Assembly (NCBI GenBank): GCA_948567375.1
Contig: OX419761.1
Coordinates: 61,045,089-61,109,088, forward strand
DNA length: 64,000 nt
Reading direction: 5' to 3'
Source: Lunularia cruciata
Taxonomy: Eukaryota > Streptophyta > Marchantiopsida > Lunulariales > Lunulariaceae
The notes under the pieces are model-generated. The model was not told where the DNA came from and did no database searches. It worked only from the letters and a program-made list of their open reading frames with translations. Numbering within the stretch: the stretch's first letter is position 1; each line of letters opens with the position of its first letter. Position numbers and translations under genes: made by a program. Positions 21,501 through 33,009 of this stretch are shown in pieces.

Positions 21501-22600
21501 AGTAGTTAGAGTTATTTCAGTAGTTTCTCAAAGACTACTTTCCGACGGGCAGATTTCATGTTCGGGGTACTGACTTCACGGTGGGGCCCACCGTCACTGT
21601 GCACCGTTCACACCATCGAGTGTGCCATCAACGGGACTGTCGAGTGTGCCATCAACGGGACCGTTTAGGGTTTTGGAGCTAGCTCGAATCCAGGGGGTAT
21701 AGTTTTGAAGTGAGCTCCAGAGAGCTCACTTCTCTGATGTTGAGCCTTCGGGTTCTTGGCTATGGTGGACAGAGGCCGGCGAGCGTCACCTAGATTCTCT
21801 ATGCTTGAGTGGTTGTGGCTTGACTGTAATCAATACCCAGTTGTTGGCAATTTATAGAGTGACAGATCAAGTACTGATCTGAGTTGAGTTGAGAGTGGTA
21901 AGCAATCTGATTATTGTGGCACTTTAGAGTCTATGTATGATTTATGTGTGAGTTGTGCTTCTATAATGTATGATGTTGACAGCGATGTATATACGCACGA
22001 CAACGGAGTAGCCTATGGAATTGATGTGAATATGGAATACTAGTCTCAAATAATTCCAAATGCAACCTACATGAGAAGCTAACCACTCCCCCAATTCAAT
22101 CGGTATCCTTGGAACGGTCAACAATGGGATAAAGAAAGCGCGTATAATCTCGAGTATCACTATTGTGTATCCCCAGCCACTCTAAGCAATCCCACATGAG
22201 AAGGTGTAACCATGGTTAGCACAAAAATAATGATATTAACATATGATGTTCTTTTCCATATCTTCCCATACTAACAAATTACAACCTCTCACTTCTCAAC
22301 TCACATGAAAAACTAAAATCTCTCCAAACTTTAAAAATTATAAGTTCTTATAATTTTTATTTTATATTTTAAAAAATATTACGATAAATCCCCTTAAAAT
22401 AAATAATAAAACTTTTAAAAAATTCACTACACATTAATGTATAATATCACTCTATATCCTAAAAAAAATCTTTAAATCATTATAATTTTCTATTCATTTC
22501 TGTATAATCTTTAAACTAAATATCAATATCAAAATTATAAAATAAAATATTTATTTAAATATTATATAATATAAAAATTATTCTTTATTTATTTTTTTAT
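18555..22600 (-). mobile_element. Copy B of the non-LTR reverse-transcriptase element, decayed, split by a solo LTR
   Basis: It has the same order and strand as copy A, starting with GGAGGATGGGAAAACC at the left (3') end. Coding remnants include GPRTFECVIGDLAHK with GGIGLLFMEE and SSYFVVVVGQFW (19588-19902), and the RT end HIVGHVDQIRQALDHL plus KLHLVGLRVKVSKCKAWSPLG (20124-20336). The active site reads GYDT instead of DDT, so it is catalytically dead as well as frame-broken. An LTR of the methyltransferase gypsy family interrupts it at 21445-22002. The 18421-18554 spacer between A and B holds nothing recognisable. Confidence 0.65.
21445..22002 (+). mobile_element. Solo LTR of the methyltransferase gypsy family
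   Basis: It begins TGTCACGCCATTTGTAG and aligns, in opposite orientation, with the LTR at about 7800-8264 for about 470 bp, including the palindrome at 21708-21731, the TATA-like TTTATAG and an internal duplicated 25-bp unit (TCGAGTGTGCCATCAACGGG twice near 21618-21665). After 21915 it diverges from the other LTR and ends near CA at 22001-22002. It interrupts copy B between ATGTATGG and AGTAGCCTATGG. Flanks ATGG and ACGG are an imperfect 4-bp target duplication, as for an old insertion. Confidence 0.75.
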
Positions 22601-23090
22601 ATTTATATATATCCTTCTTCTCGTACCAATCGCCATAACTCCCAAAACTATAAACATTATTCACAAGGACCCTATAGAACCTAAACCGAAAGACTGACCA
22701 GTCCTTCGTATCATTTGGGTACTTTTCGACTTGTGCTGACAACGCACAGTATTTATCATACGATGCGTTCGGAAAGAAGATCTTTCACGAAGCACCCTGA
22801 ACTACTTATTTCAATTACTGGTGGTCCTCTCACCTGTACTATAATTAATAATGGACTGTCTAGGTTCACTCCTCCATTTGGTAGGTTGACAACCCTAACT
22901 TCAAAGTTGATTCTAATTGGTTACCCGCTGTTACCACCGCTTTGATTCGGGCGGCCCGCACTGTTGACCACGCAGGTACGGGAAATGTAACCAAATCGTC
23001 TGCCGCATACGGTGATCAAACAATCGGGAATAAACCTGGGTGTCAAACTAGCAGAGGGTTGGTCAACCTAGACGCTCCCTTAATTAAATA
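22601..23090. other. Spacer without recognised features
   Basis: A mostly less AT-rich stretch between non-LTR copy B and fragment E. A 76-codon plus frame (22715-22945) has no recognisable content. Nothing else is seen. Confidence 0.5.
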
Positions 23091-23930
23091 GGAAAAACGG
23101 GATGGGAAGATCCCATCAAACTTTACAAGGATAAATCCCGATAGATAAAAATGAGTTTAAGTTCCAGTAATAGCAGAATAAAAAATTTCACTTACAATAC
23201 TTAAAACATCAAAGTTTTGTAAGTAAAAGGTTCAATATTCCATTGGAGTTGGAGTATTTTACTTGACTCGATTGCTTTCCTCTAGAAAATATGGAGGGAA
23301 GATCCCATCAAACCTTACAAGGATATATCCTCACAGATTAAATGGGTTTAAAGTTATAATAAGAGCAAAACAAATTTCTTACCTTGGTATACTTGAAATA
23401 TTATAAGTCAAATGATCTATATTCCATTCGATTGTTTACTTGACATGATTGCTTTACAGAATATGCGGTGTTTAAAATAAATTACAGAATAAGAAAGTGA
23501 AAATGATATCTCTGTTTGGTAAACTTTTGGACAATCCTTCACATAACTCCTTTACCACTATGACCTATAAAGGAGACTTCAGTTACCTCCATTTTCTTTG
23601 CCGCCTATCCTAAGGATGGATAATCACCCTTTTTGAAAGTACATTTAACCACAATGCTATTATCACTTGATTGTATCAGAACATTTACAAGTTTACTTTA
23701 ATTTCTGTTACCTATAGTATATATATAAACGATTACTCTAAGTGAAGGATGCACTGTCATGTACTGTCGCATACACTAGATCCACTCTTTTGTTCCATCA
23801 CAAACACTAAATCCTAAACTGCATTAAGGTAACTTTCTTTTATCCTCCACAAGTACAATCAGTCACGTGGACCCTACAAATTTAACAGTACTACATTAAA
23901 CCAAATCTTAGCAGAAATTAATTATTAATA
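23091..23930 (-). mobile_element. Fragment E: 3'-end pieces of the non-LTR element
   Basis: GGGATGGGAAGATCCCATCAA at 23099 and GGAGGGAAGATCCCATCAAA near 23292 both match the left ends of copies A and B; the following sequence (to about 23880, TCCTCCACAAGTAC and GTGGACCCTAC) matches A at about 15000-15260. Only 3'-terminal sequence is present, as expected for 5'-truncated non-LTR copies; the start is duplicated over about 190 bp. Confidence 0.6.
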
Positions 23931-26900
23931 AAGAGAATGACTCGTTGAAATCAAGTATTATTGCAAAATTGGACTAAAATCCAAAAGTTTACAGATTACG
24001 TCGTATGAACTGCAATTGGGTCGTAGGAACTGCAATTGGACGAAGTTCAATGTACAAAGAAGCATTCCTCCCGAGCATTTGATGCTTTTAAAGTTTACAA
24101 CAAGGAGGGTTCTATCTTTGAAGAAAAGTCAGTGATGAATAACGGTGAACATTGGTTCGACACAAGAGGGTTTCAAATCGTATATCATATACCGAAACCC
24201 TACTCTTTTATTTGTGATCTGTAGAATTGATAGGGAGTGTGTGGAAGTGTTATATCAATACTTGACGAGGTTCAATTCATTTTACTAATTATCTCTCTTT
24301 TATTTATTTCTCAGTCCATTTTTTTGAAAATTATTTCTATGGAATATCCTTTCAATATGTAAGTAATAGTTCATTTCCACAACGAAATCATAAATATTTG
24401 AATCGACGCTCTAGTGACAGAGTATCCATTTTCAAACTAAATAGGATCCTAGAATTGATAATTCTACCATCTACACATAACTTCATTTACCAAATATAGT
24501 TACTAAATACAGTTTCAAAAATCGCTCCTTCATTATACGATTAGCATCATTTATGGAAAACTTACTATCCTGGAGTTTAATATAAAATTTGAATTTAGGT
24601 TTTAGAAAGCAATCAATAATCCAAATACAAGACTAGGGTATGTTAACGCATACAAAGTTAAAGGTGCCCTACTAATACATTGCTATGTTTGTTATGGTTG
24701 CAAAATATGCTATAGTAAATATTGAAAATCTTTTAAATTACTTTTAATCTTCAATTTTCATCTTATCATGATATATAAATTTCCCAAAAAATCTTTTTTT
24801 ATTTTGACTTTTTCGTTTGATTTTCCGTTCAGTTCTTCGATGCAAGCTCATAAGAAAAACCATTTAATATTAATATCTAATGATCTCTAGGAGGCAATTT
24901 CCCAATCAAGAAGTTGATAGATATACATGTTACGTTCGGATTCTCATAGTTTTTCCACTTGAAATTGTCTTGTCAATTCTCTTGATATTCTCGGTTGTAA
25001 TTCATATAGGATAAGATCAAATGGTCTGCGTATTCTACTGGATGCCAATTCACAATAAATGGGTGTCAATTCACACAATTAGGTTACTGCATATTAGTTT
25101 TGTTGGGAGCGTGGTCATAAGATCGTTGCTTTCGTGATTCCTACGTTGATATATAGATTTTTACCGCATGATCTTTTACTTCCTTTTTGCATCTATTGTG
25201 ATATAGTAGAATACGTTTTTTTTATCAAAATATAGTTCTAGTCATATTTGAAATTATGTCCTCATATCTTTTAAATAAATCATTAGCTCTTGATCTATTG
25301 CGTGTCTAAATTTATATGATATTCTCTACAATCGTAGACTTTTCACCTCTAGACTCTAGTAAGATTTAGGTGAATTCGAAGAGAGTATGCGCTTTCACCA
25401 ACGTTTTTGCTTTCTGAATATGTATTTATATTTGCTAAAGTTAGGTTTTTCTCTTGCAGAGATAAATAATCTCGAGCTTGGCTTTATGCTTTTCCAATTT
25501 GAGACTTTCATATTTCATCTAAGGAGTTCACTGTAGCACTCCGTCTACAACGTCTTGCACTTCTAGCTTTATTAGACCTTTGTACTTGTGTGTCTCCATA
25601 CACCATATATACATTTTTTCTCCGTGCTTTGGATGGATAGATATCAAAATCCATAATATTATTAGAGATACAATGTCACATAGATCCTACAATTCACATG
25701 GTCTCATTTAAAGATCAAATGGTAATTACATGAGTTTTCTATCTCTTCAAAGAGTGAGGAAAAACATAGTAACTTTCATTTATAGGATATATATATTGTT
25801 TGATGATAGTTGCAAACCTTTTATGTGTAAAGTCTTTACCTCAAGCATCCACATAAGCACAAGTAAGGATGGCCATTAGCATTAGGCACAAGAAAGACCA
25901 TTATGCACCATGACTAACCTTTGATACCATTGTACCTTTAGAATAGGAGACTTTTGGCATCTTCACGTCATTTTTATGGTCTTCTCACAAGGATTTTTGC
26001 ATAAGAGAGAAGTTAGGGGAAGTTTATACATCACGTTCTCATATTTTAGATAGAGTCTTCATCACCTTATAATGATTCATTCTGTACATTGCATGCACTT
26101 GAGGTAATAATAAGAACTCCCACTACATTGGAGACACATCCACCCATCAACCAGACATACATTTAAAAGACCTTTATCATGTAAGTTCAACAATAGACCA
26201 GACATATTATATATCAGCTTTGGTTAGCTTCTATGTTTCCTTTAGATATAAGGCTTTGCACTCCTTTGTCGAATCTCATGCTTTTTCTTCTTTTATAAAA
26301 CTTTTGGTCCTTTGTATTCCGTTTTCTTGTTTGTTTTGTGTATACTAAGTGGCCTTGTCTCACTACTCTAGTAATCATCCTATCTTTTCTCTACCTCCTG
26401 AACCGCACGACCCACATAACATTCCCGTTCGTTCCAGTAATCTTCAAATAAACGTGAAATAGATGGCCTTTGTCCACTATTCTCTTATTTTATAAGTTTT
26501 GTTCCGGTCCAAACCTAGAGGATTCAAGACTATCAGTAACATTTTTAATATAATAGTCTTTTTTACAGTAACTTTTCACGATATTAATACTCACTAATAT
26601 TCATAATTTTACGTATATTTCACTTTTATTTCTGTATTTTATTTAGATAACTTGATATTTAGAACTCAAACTATTTAGAGAAATTTTTCATATTAGTTAA
26701 TCCTTATGACAGATATTTATAGTCAAACGTGTCTCTCATTGCTCGATAAAACACTAGTCGACGAATGCCCCAAGAGCTCTTCACTTTGTTCAGTGACGTG
26801 CGTTGTTAGCGACAGTTTTCTAACCAGTCTAATATCTATAGGTTTGAAAGAGTTAATTTGGGTTTCAAATCAACGTTCTCCAAAACTACAGATTTCAGGT

Positions 26901-29900
26901 TTTCAAACTGGATAGTTAGATCTATAACTTTTTGACTTTCTATGGTCCAAGGTATATGAAACTTACTGTTAAATTATATAAAATTATTTTCCTTTATTCC
27001 ATCTCTTCGTTAAATTTTCTCATAAATTTTGTTATTTTGATTTTAAAATTATATTTTTCTTCGATTAAATGATGTTGATATGAAAATGAACCTTTTTACA
27101 TTTTTTTAAAATTAAATATTTCAAAACCTCATTAACCGTTGAAAATGCTTATTCTGAATATTGAAGAAAAGTTCAAACCTTTCCTTAAGTCTTTTCCAAT
27201 TGATAATTACCAATTTAAATGCTATGATAGTCCGAGAGTATTATTTAGTGGAAGAAGTACATTGGCAAGATTATTTGGTTAGCTTATAAGTTTACTCAGT
27301 GCACAATACTCGAATTTTTTAATTTACAGAAATATATATATTATAGATATTTTATATTTTATTAGTAATTGTCTTGGATAGACTTAGAATATATTAAATA
27401 ACGAACTATATGTACCGCTTGAAATTTGATTGCCCGTTTGAAAGGTCGAATCTATTCCCCAAATTTATACTCAATTAAAGAGTTGATATTTTTCACATGA
27501 TTTAAATGGAAATGGAGTTGAGTAACGAGTTGATTTATATTGAAAAGCTAAAATGAAATGCAAATTACCTATATCAGAAGTACATGCACTGTGTCTGAAC
27601 CCAAAAGCCCACTCTACGTTAGCGCGGAGATTGAGAAATTATACGACGGTAGAATAGCTTTACTTAGGTGGCAGATATTTTTTAAAAACAACATTTAAGG
27701 AAAGGAGTGCAACCAGAATATCATCATGTGAAACCTGACTATGAACCAGCCATCAATTCTTCTAATACCTATCAACTATAATCTTTACCTACAAAGAAAT
27801 CTATAATATTATAATATTACTTAAAATGTAGTTGAAACACAAAAGAGTTAGATGCCCAGTAATATTTTCTGCAAGCAACCCAACCTTTAAATTACATTCC
27901 TAAGTAGCTAAAATGGTTGAAGAAAATTACCAAATTAATGACCGACAGTCAAAATTAATGACCGACATGACGAAGGAAATAATCTTATTAAATCAAAAGA
28001 AAGTGTTTAAGAGACTACATGTCCAGCGCACGGATTGAAATACATAGACTTACTATTAGCTAAACCATGAAATACTAATAAGTTGATTGTGAATATTCTA
28101 AAATATTAGAATTTCGACGATAGATTTATCATCTAACCTAAAATCATAGAAGACCCATTTATTAACCACTTCCGCATTTACAATATCCAGACTTCAAACA
28201 ACCCATCTCAACAACTTAAATCACTGTATGCAAGCTTGTTACTTAGACGCTCAATACCACTTAAAAAATTAATCTCCCACTAAACGACATACAGTATCGT
28301 GAAATATGAGAAAATGAGATAAGTTTCTTATTAACATGCTTCACGATTAAAAGAATTGTTAAGAAGTTCAATTGCAAGCACACGTAAGATGATGAGCACA
28401 ATGCCCCGATAAACACAGATGGGAAGACCCCTTTAACCGTTGTAAACAAATCGAATGACAAACCTCATTTTTACATATAGAGATATCTCTACCTCATCCT
28501 TCCATAAAGATCAATTGCTGCGCCAGTCCCACAGTAGGTCAGTTGATTATCGTTGTCAATGTCAAGCGTGACAACCTTCTGTGGCCCAGAAGAGGTTTAG
28601 GGTTGATCTAGTTCTGTCGCTCTTCTAGGAAGACCATAAACGCTTATAAAACTTAGGTGGCCTTAAATACACACTTGCCGTTAGCAAATGTACATCTAAG
28701 GCAAATGAAGAACTAATTTATATCCTTGACCATCTAGACAAAAGTTGAAATCTACGGATCACACTTGAAGTCAAAGTTTGAAGGAAAGCAACACAAACGG
28801 CCATAACCAGTCAGGTCATACAGGTCCACCATGTGAACACAGCTAGGCTTCGGAAGTTTTATGTGAACGCGGAATACTCATTGGCAACATGATAAGGAGG
28901 TATTAAGCTGCTACTTTATCTAATTTATCTACAACGTACTGTAACACTTTTCCTTGTATTACAGGTAAGAGATGCACAAAAGTAGTTGAGCGCTGTCATC
29001 TAAGTACTTTAACCTCTCAGAAATATTCTCTGAAAATATAGTCGAATTTCCCATGAATTTGATACTTGTTCTTTAAATTGCTTCACTGCACGCCTTTCAA
29101 CATTGAGTGCTAATCCAAGTACACGGGACAAGTGATAAGCGATAGGCGAGACATAGAGTCCTTGCGAAATTGAAATAAGGTTAGTTCCTGGTTAAAGAAT
29201 TTATTTCAAACCTCCAGGTAAATTGCTGTAGCTTCTTGGACCAAACAATGCCAACCAAACTCAGCAATTGAAATTCTGCAGACCATAAGGTGCAGGATGT
29301 AGTCTTCCACAACGAAGGCCAGAAACAACATTAGTCCTGTAACAGGTGCAACATTTATACAGGTCCACAGGTGACCATTTACGAGAAGTGCGGCCAAAGA
29401 GAAAGTTTAAAGGACACACCGAATCCTAAATCCCACAAGTATATCCCAAAGTCCCATCAAAGCGAACAAATTTACAAAATAAGGTAGCTCTATAGTGCAT
29501 GGGAGTTTGCCGCTGTTGTCACCATGTGGAGGAAGCATGGAGTTCTGAGCTTCAATATAGAGCTGGGAACAAGGGAGTAAATTCCAGTAACGAGGTCCAA
29601 CTGCGATGTAATAACCGCAAATCTTCAGGGAGTTTACAAGATATTTATGACAAGCAGGCAATCCTGATGTAAAATGCCTATGTTGATATGTAGCGGGCCT
29701 GCAAGAAAGAACGAAGCAATTGGCTCCTCAAACAAATTCAGATTCATCAACCGCGAAACGGACAACCAGCTAGAAACAAGTCTGCTTTCAACTTAGATTT
29801 GCCTGCTATAATCTGAGCAACACATGTGAAGAGCTATTCTTTCCCACAGACTACCTATCACCGTAGTCCTTCTTAAAATGCGCACTGCATACCTTCCCAG

Positions 29901-30160
29901 ATTCACAGGAAACGCAGGGATGGCATATAACTTTAGACATCCAAAAGGAAGATTGTGTGCCTCTCGTAGTCCTCCAAATAAACTTTTACTCAGGAACTTT
30001 AGCAATTGGAGTCATGCACAAGTGCAAACAACACGGCAAACATAGGTGGGAGCCTCACTCACATCAAAAGGCGACGTCCTCATTTCCTGATGACTGCCAA
30101 TATTCGCTGACAATAGAGCCAGTGCGCTGAAAAGTGGAGAACGAAACCTCTCTCATTTGG
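23931..30160. other. AT-rich intergenic region
   Basis: About 6.2 kb with no supported gene, LTR or RT remnant. Small open frames (24036-24224, 26706-26915, 28261-28461, 29206-29397, 29407-29661) show no recognisable domain. The last 1.1 kb before 30160 is less AT-rich and may hold the 3' untranslated part of the gene at 30161. Confidence 0.5.
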
Positions 30161-32218
30161 TCAAAAGCGTTTCTTTTTGTTGACAAATATCTTGTCTCTT
30201 CTAAACCAGACATAAACTACTGATCCTACACACGATACAAAGACAAGACTCCAAAGCCATGGATATGGAGGATCCTTGTAACAAATCATAGTGGCTTCGA
30301 AGTCACCAGACGCGGTGTATGCAAGATTGTGAATAGCAAACAGATCATGCTCTGCTGATTTGAGAAAGTAAAGCCCCGTCTTGAAGTCAAAGTGTGAGAT
30401 AGTTGACACGGCCCTGTCCAATTTGTAGACGAACAAATTCCATCGTTGCAAAAATTCCAAGTGCCTCTTCTGTCCAAAAAGCTTCTTCTCCCCACCATGC
30501 ACCTTTATAGTTTCTAAGAGATCAAGGGCTGTCGAGATGGACTGGTTCAGCATTGAGTAAAGAACGTTCCGTGGAGCTGCATCCTTTTGGGCAAATGACA
30601 GTGACATACTATCGGAGAATGGACCAAATGGCGTCTGCCCAACAGCCCATCTGTAGTCTACCAAAGAGCTGTTGTGTTGAGCACTCCAAGTCAAATGTGT
30701 AGGTGCAACGCCCCACAATGTCTGTAGAAGGGCGCCTACAATCGGCCTTTCTAGCATACGAGTTTGTGCCACCATAGGTCGACCATTGCAGCTATACTCA
30801 GTTACCACTTGGGCTGCCTTGCTTCGTACAGCTATAACCATGTCTCGAAAAGGGATCACCTGGTGATAGCGGTCCAGAAGCAGCTGCCGATCAGAATCTA
30901 CATCCAAGATGTAGATGGGAAGTATATGTGCTGAACTTGCACGATCTATTTCCATTTTCTCTTCCAAGTCGGTACCAAACTCAGAGAGAAACTCATGAAG
31001 TTGCTTCGAGTCCAAGTAGTCATCAACGAAAAGACTATACCTTTCTAAGAAAACTCGAGCAGTGAACGTCCTGTGAGCACGAGCTAGGGCTGCTGCGCAT
31101 ATAGGACACTTCGCAAACTTCAGATTGAAGTACTTGAACGTCAAACTTTGTTTTGGCAACATCAGGCTCTCCTTCTCCTTCAAAAATGCCTCTTTGATAA
31201 GTTCCAGCTCGATACCTTTGCTATCTTCTGTGGTATTCGCGCCTTGTATGTGGATCAGATGAACTTCTATATCTTGCTCAAAAGATACAGGTATCCGAAC
31301 GGATGGTACGAACAGCAGACGCGCAGCACTCCAGATCATTGCGGCCAGATCTGCAAGTAGAACATTCTGGAACTGGTTCAAGCCGTAGGACTGAGCAGAA
31401 GGGAACATTTCCCCTTTAACATACCCCTCTCCAGAACTTGAAGGGCCATACTCTACAGGACCGGCAGCAATGTCTATCCACATGTAACGGTCCTTCCCTG
31501 TCCAGAAAGTCCCGAGGCACTTGGTGAAATAGTTGGACTGACCTCCAGTCCCATACTCGTACCCGTAGTTGGATTCCTGTGCACGACTGTTGAGAATATA
31601 CACCGTGTATGAAGAGAGTGGCTTCTCCAAATCTGCCTGGATGATATCGTCGACAATGCTGTAAGGTACAGCTTGAATTGGATTGTAATTAAACCGAACA
31701 CCTGAAGCTGCTGGAGGTGTACTATCCAGGTGCGCTTTGACAGCACTGAAAACTTTGTCTGCCAACTGCCGGCCAACCCTAGTAACCTCTACGGAGATCT
31801 TCGTTTTGATCATCAATTCATGGGCCTCGGATCCTATAACACTAACACGAAGCTCCTGGTTTAGAGCGTCGATATAGCGGGCAAGTTGAGATTCCAATTG
31901 GCTCTTAGTTCGGTCATCATCACCCGGAAATCCAACAAGTTTGACATTGATTAGGGTGGTAGATTCAATGCCAAAAAGACTCTGAATTTTTTTGTTCGTG
32001 TCGAAGCTGGGATCTTTAACGAGGAACTTCTTTAGGGCTGGTGACAGAGAGAAGAAAATGTCATTATCAGCCAAGGGATCGCTCTGAGCTTGATTGAGTG
32101 CACTGTCCAGACCATATCCTATGCTAGAAGCGACCAACCAGCTATTGCAAAGGATCACTATCAAAACCATAGAAAATGATATCCCGCTCCTCATGTCTCC
32201 TAAAGCACATGTGCCCAT
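30161..32218 (-). CDS. Plant-specific single-pass membrane protein (At3g28720-like / SPOT1-related family)
   Basis: An uninterrupted 685-residue open frame. An N-terminal hydrophobic segment (about residues 13-31, FSMVLIVILCNSWLVASS) reads as a signal peptide, followed by a long extracytosolic-type domain and one C-terminal membrane segment (about 650-672) with a short basic tail ending KKKRF. A CPIC pair is at 371-374. It matches, by recollection, the uncharacterised plant family of Arabidopsis At3g28720 (about the same length) and the longer At5g58100/SPOT1, implicated in pollen exine patterning. The molecular function is unknown; location in the endomembrane system is inferred. Start chosen at 32218; Met9 is an alternative. 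No introns are seen, unlike the CAT gene. The frame is intact, so it is probably functional. Confidence 0.88.
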   Translation of the reverse strand: MGTCALGDMRSGISFSMVLIVILCNSWLVASSIGYGLDSALNQAQSDPLADNDIFFSLSPALKKFLVKDPSFDTNKKIQSLFGIESTTLINVKLVGFPGDDDRTKSQLESQLARYIDALNQELRVSVIGSEAHELMIKTKISVEVTRVGRQLADKVFSAVKAHLDSTPPAASGVRFNYNPIQAVPYSIVDDIIQADLEKPLSSYTVYILNSRAQESNYGYEYGTGGQSNYFTKCLGTFWTGKDRYMWIDIAAGPVEYGPSSSGEGYVKGEMFPSAQSYGLNQFQNVLLADLAAMIWSAARLLFVPSVRIPVSFEQDIEVHLIHIQGANTTEDSKGIELELIKEAFLKEKESLMLPKQSLTFKYFNLKFAKCPICAAALARAHRTFTARVFLERYSLFVDDYLDSKQLHEFLSEFGTDLEEKMEIDRASSAHILPIYILDVDSDRQLLLDRYHQVIPFRDMVIAVRSKAAQVVTEYSCNGRPMVAQTRMLERPIVGALLQTLWGVAPTHLTWSAQHNSSLVDYRWAVGQTPFGPFSDSMSLSFAQKDAAPRNVLYSMLNQSISTALDLLETIKVHGGEKKLFGQKRHLEFLQRWNLFVYKLDRAVSTISHFDFKTGLYFLKSAEHDLFAIHNLAYTASGDFEATMICYKDPPYPWLWSLVFVSCVGSVVYVWFRRDKIFVNKKKRF

Positions 32219-33009
32219 GTCAAACTAGATTTCGGCTCCTTCGATTTCAGTGAGCGCAAGAGCATTCGTCTCCTCTTGAGTGGAAGCTGGTGTTCGGCCT
32301 GAAACAGTGGGCTATATTATGGACTTTTCGACAGAATTTCATCGCAAACTCTGCAAGACTTCAAGAGATCCTCAATCGAGACCTACTCTGAGAATTGGAG
32401 CAAAACGCACTGATCATGTTGGAAAGCATCCAAAACAAACGGATGTCCTCACGGATCATCCATTTCTCTACTTGTGAGTGACAATCTTGATTGTAAGCTT
32501 CTCCCAACCATGGGAGCAGGAGCAAGACGCAGACGAACTCAAATCGAAATCTGAATGTTAATACCAAAATCGACCACTGATTCCAAGGAACATGTAAGGC
32601 GTCGATGACCTACCTCAAACTAGTTGCTGCCAGCTTCGCACAGCTTGATCAGCTCATGATCGATGTAAATCTCCTCGCGAGCTGTCCCAACATTAGCAGG
32701 GATTCGACTGGACTCAAGATACAGAAAGGAAAGTGTTTTTCCTTGTGGTTCCGATATTAGCCATACTTGTGATTATACCATACGGAGAATAGCAGGCCGA
32801 CTCCCCGCATGGTCTGCATTGCCAATAGAACTCGCTAACGTATTTGGTATCAGAAACCCCTATACGTGTGTATAACTCCGTCTCCATATCTGAAGTGTTC
32901 GGCAAATGATGGCCGGCATCCACTACTTCCCGGGAAACAACTGCATGAAAGTAAGAAGAACTTGGAAGTTTTCGATCATAATGGATTAGTCAGAACCGAT
33001 TCTATCCAT
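32219..33009. other. Upstream region of the membrane protein gene
   Basis: The probable promoter and 5' leader of the minus-strand gene. Short frames on both strands are unsupported. No repeat family is recognised, and no TATA box or transcription start is assigned. Confidence 0.45.

Noticed and set aside
23931-30160. Small open frames of 60-84 codons
   Set aside because: Expected by chance in AT-rich DNA of this length; no motif, splice context or repeat similarity.
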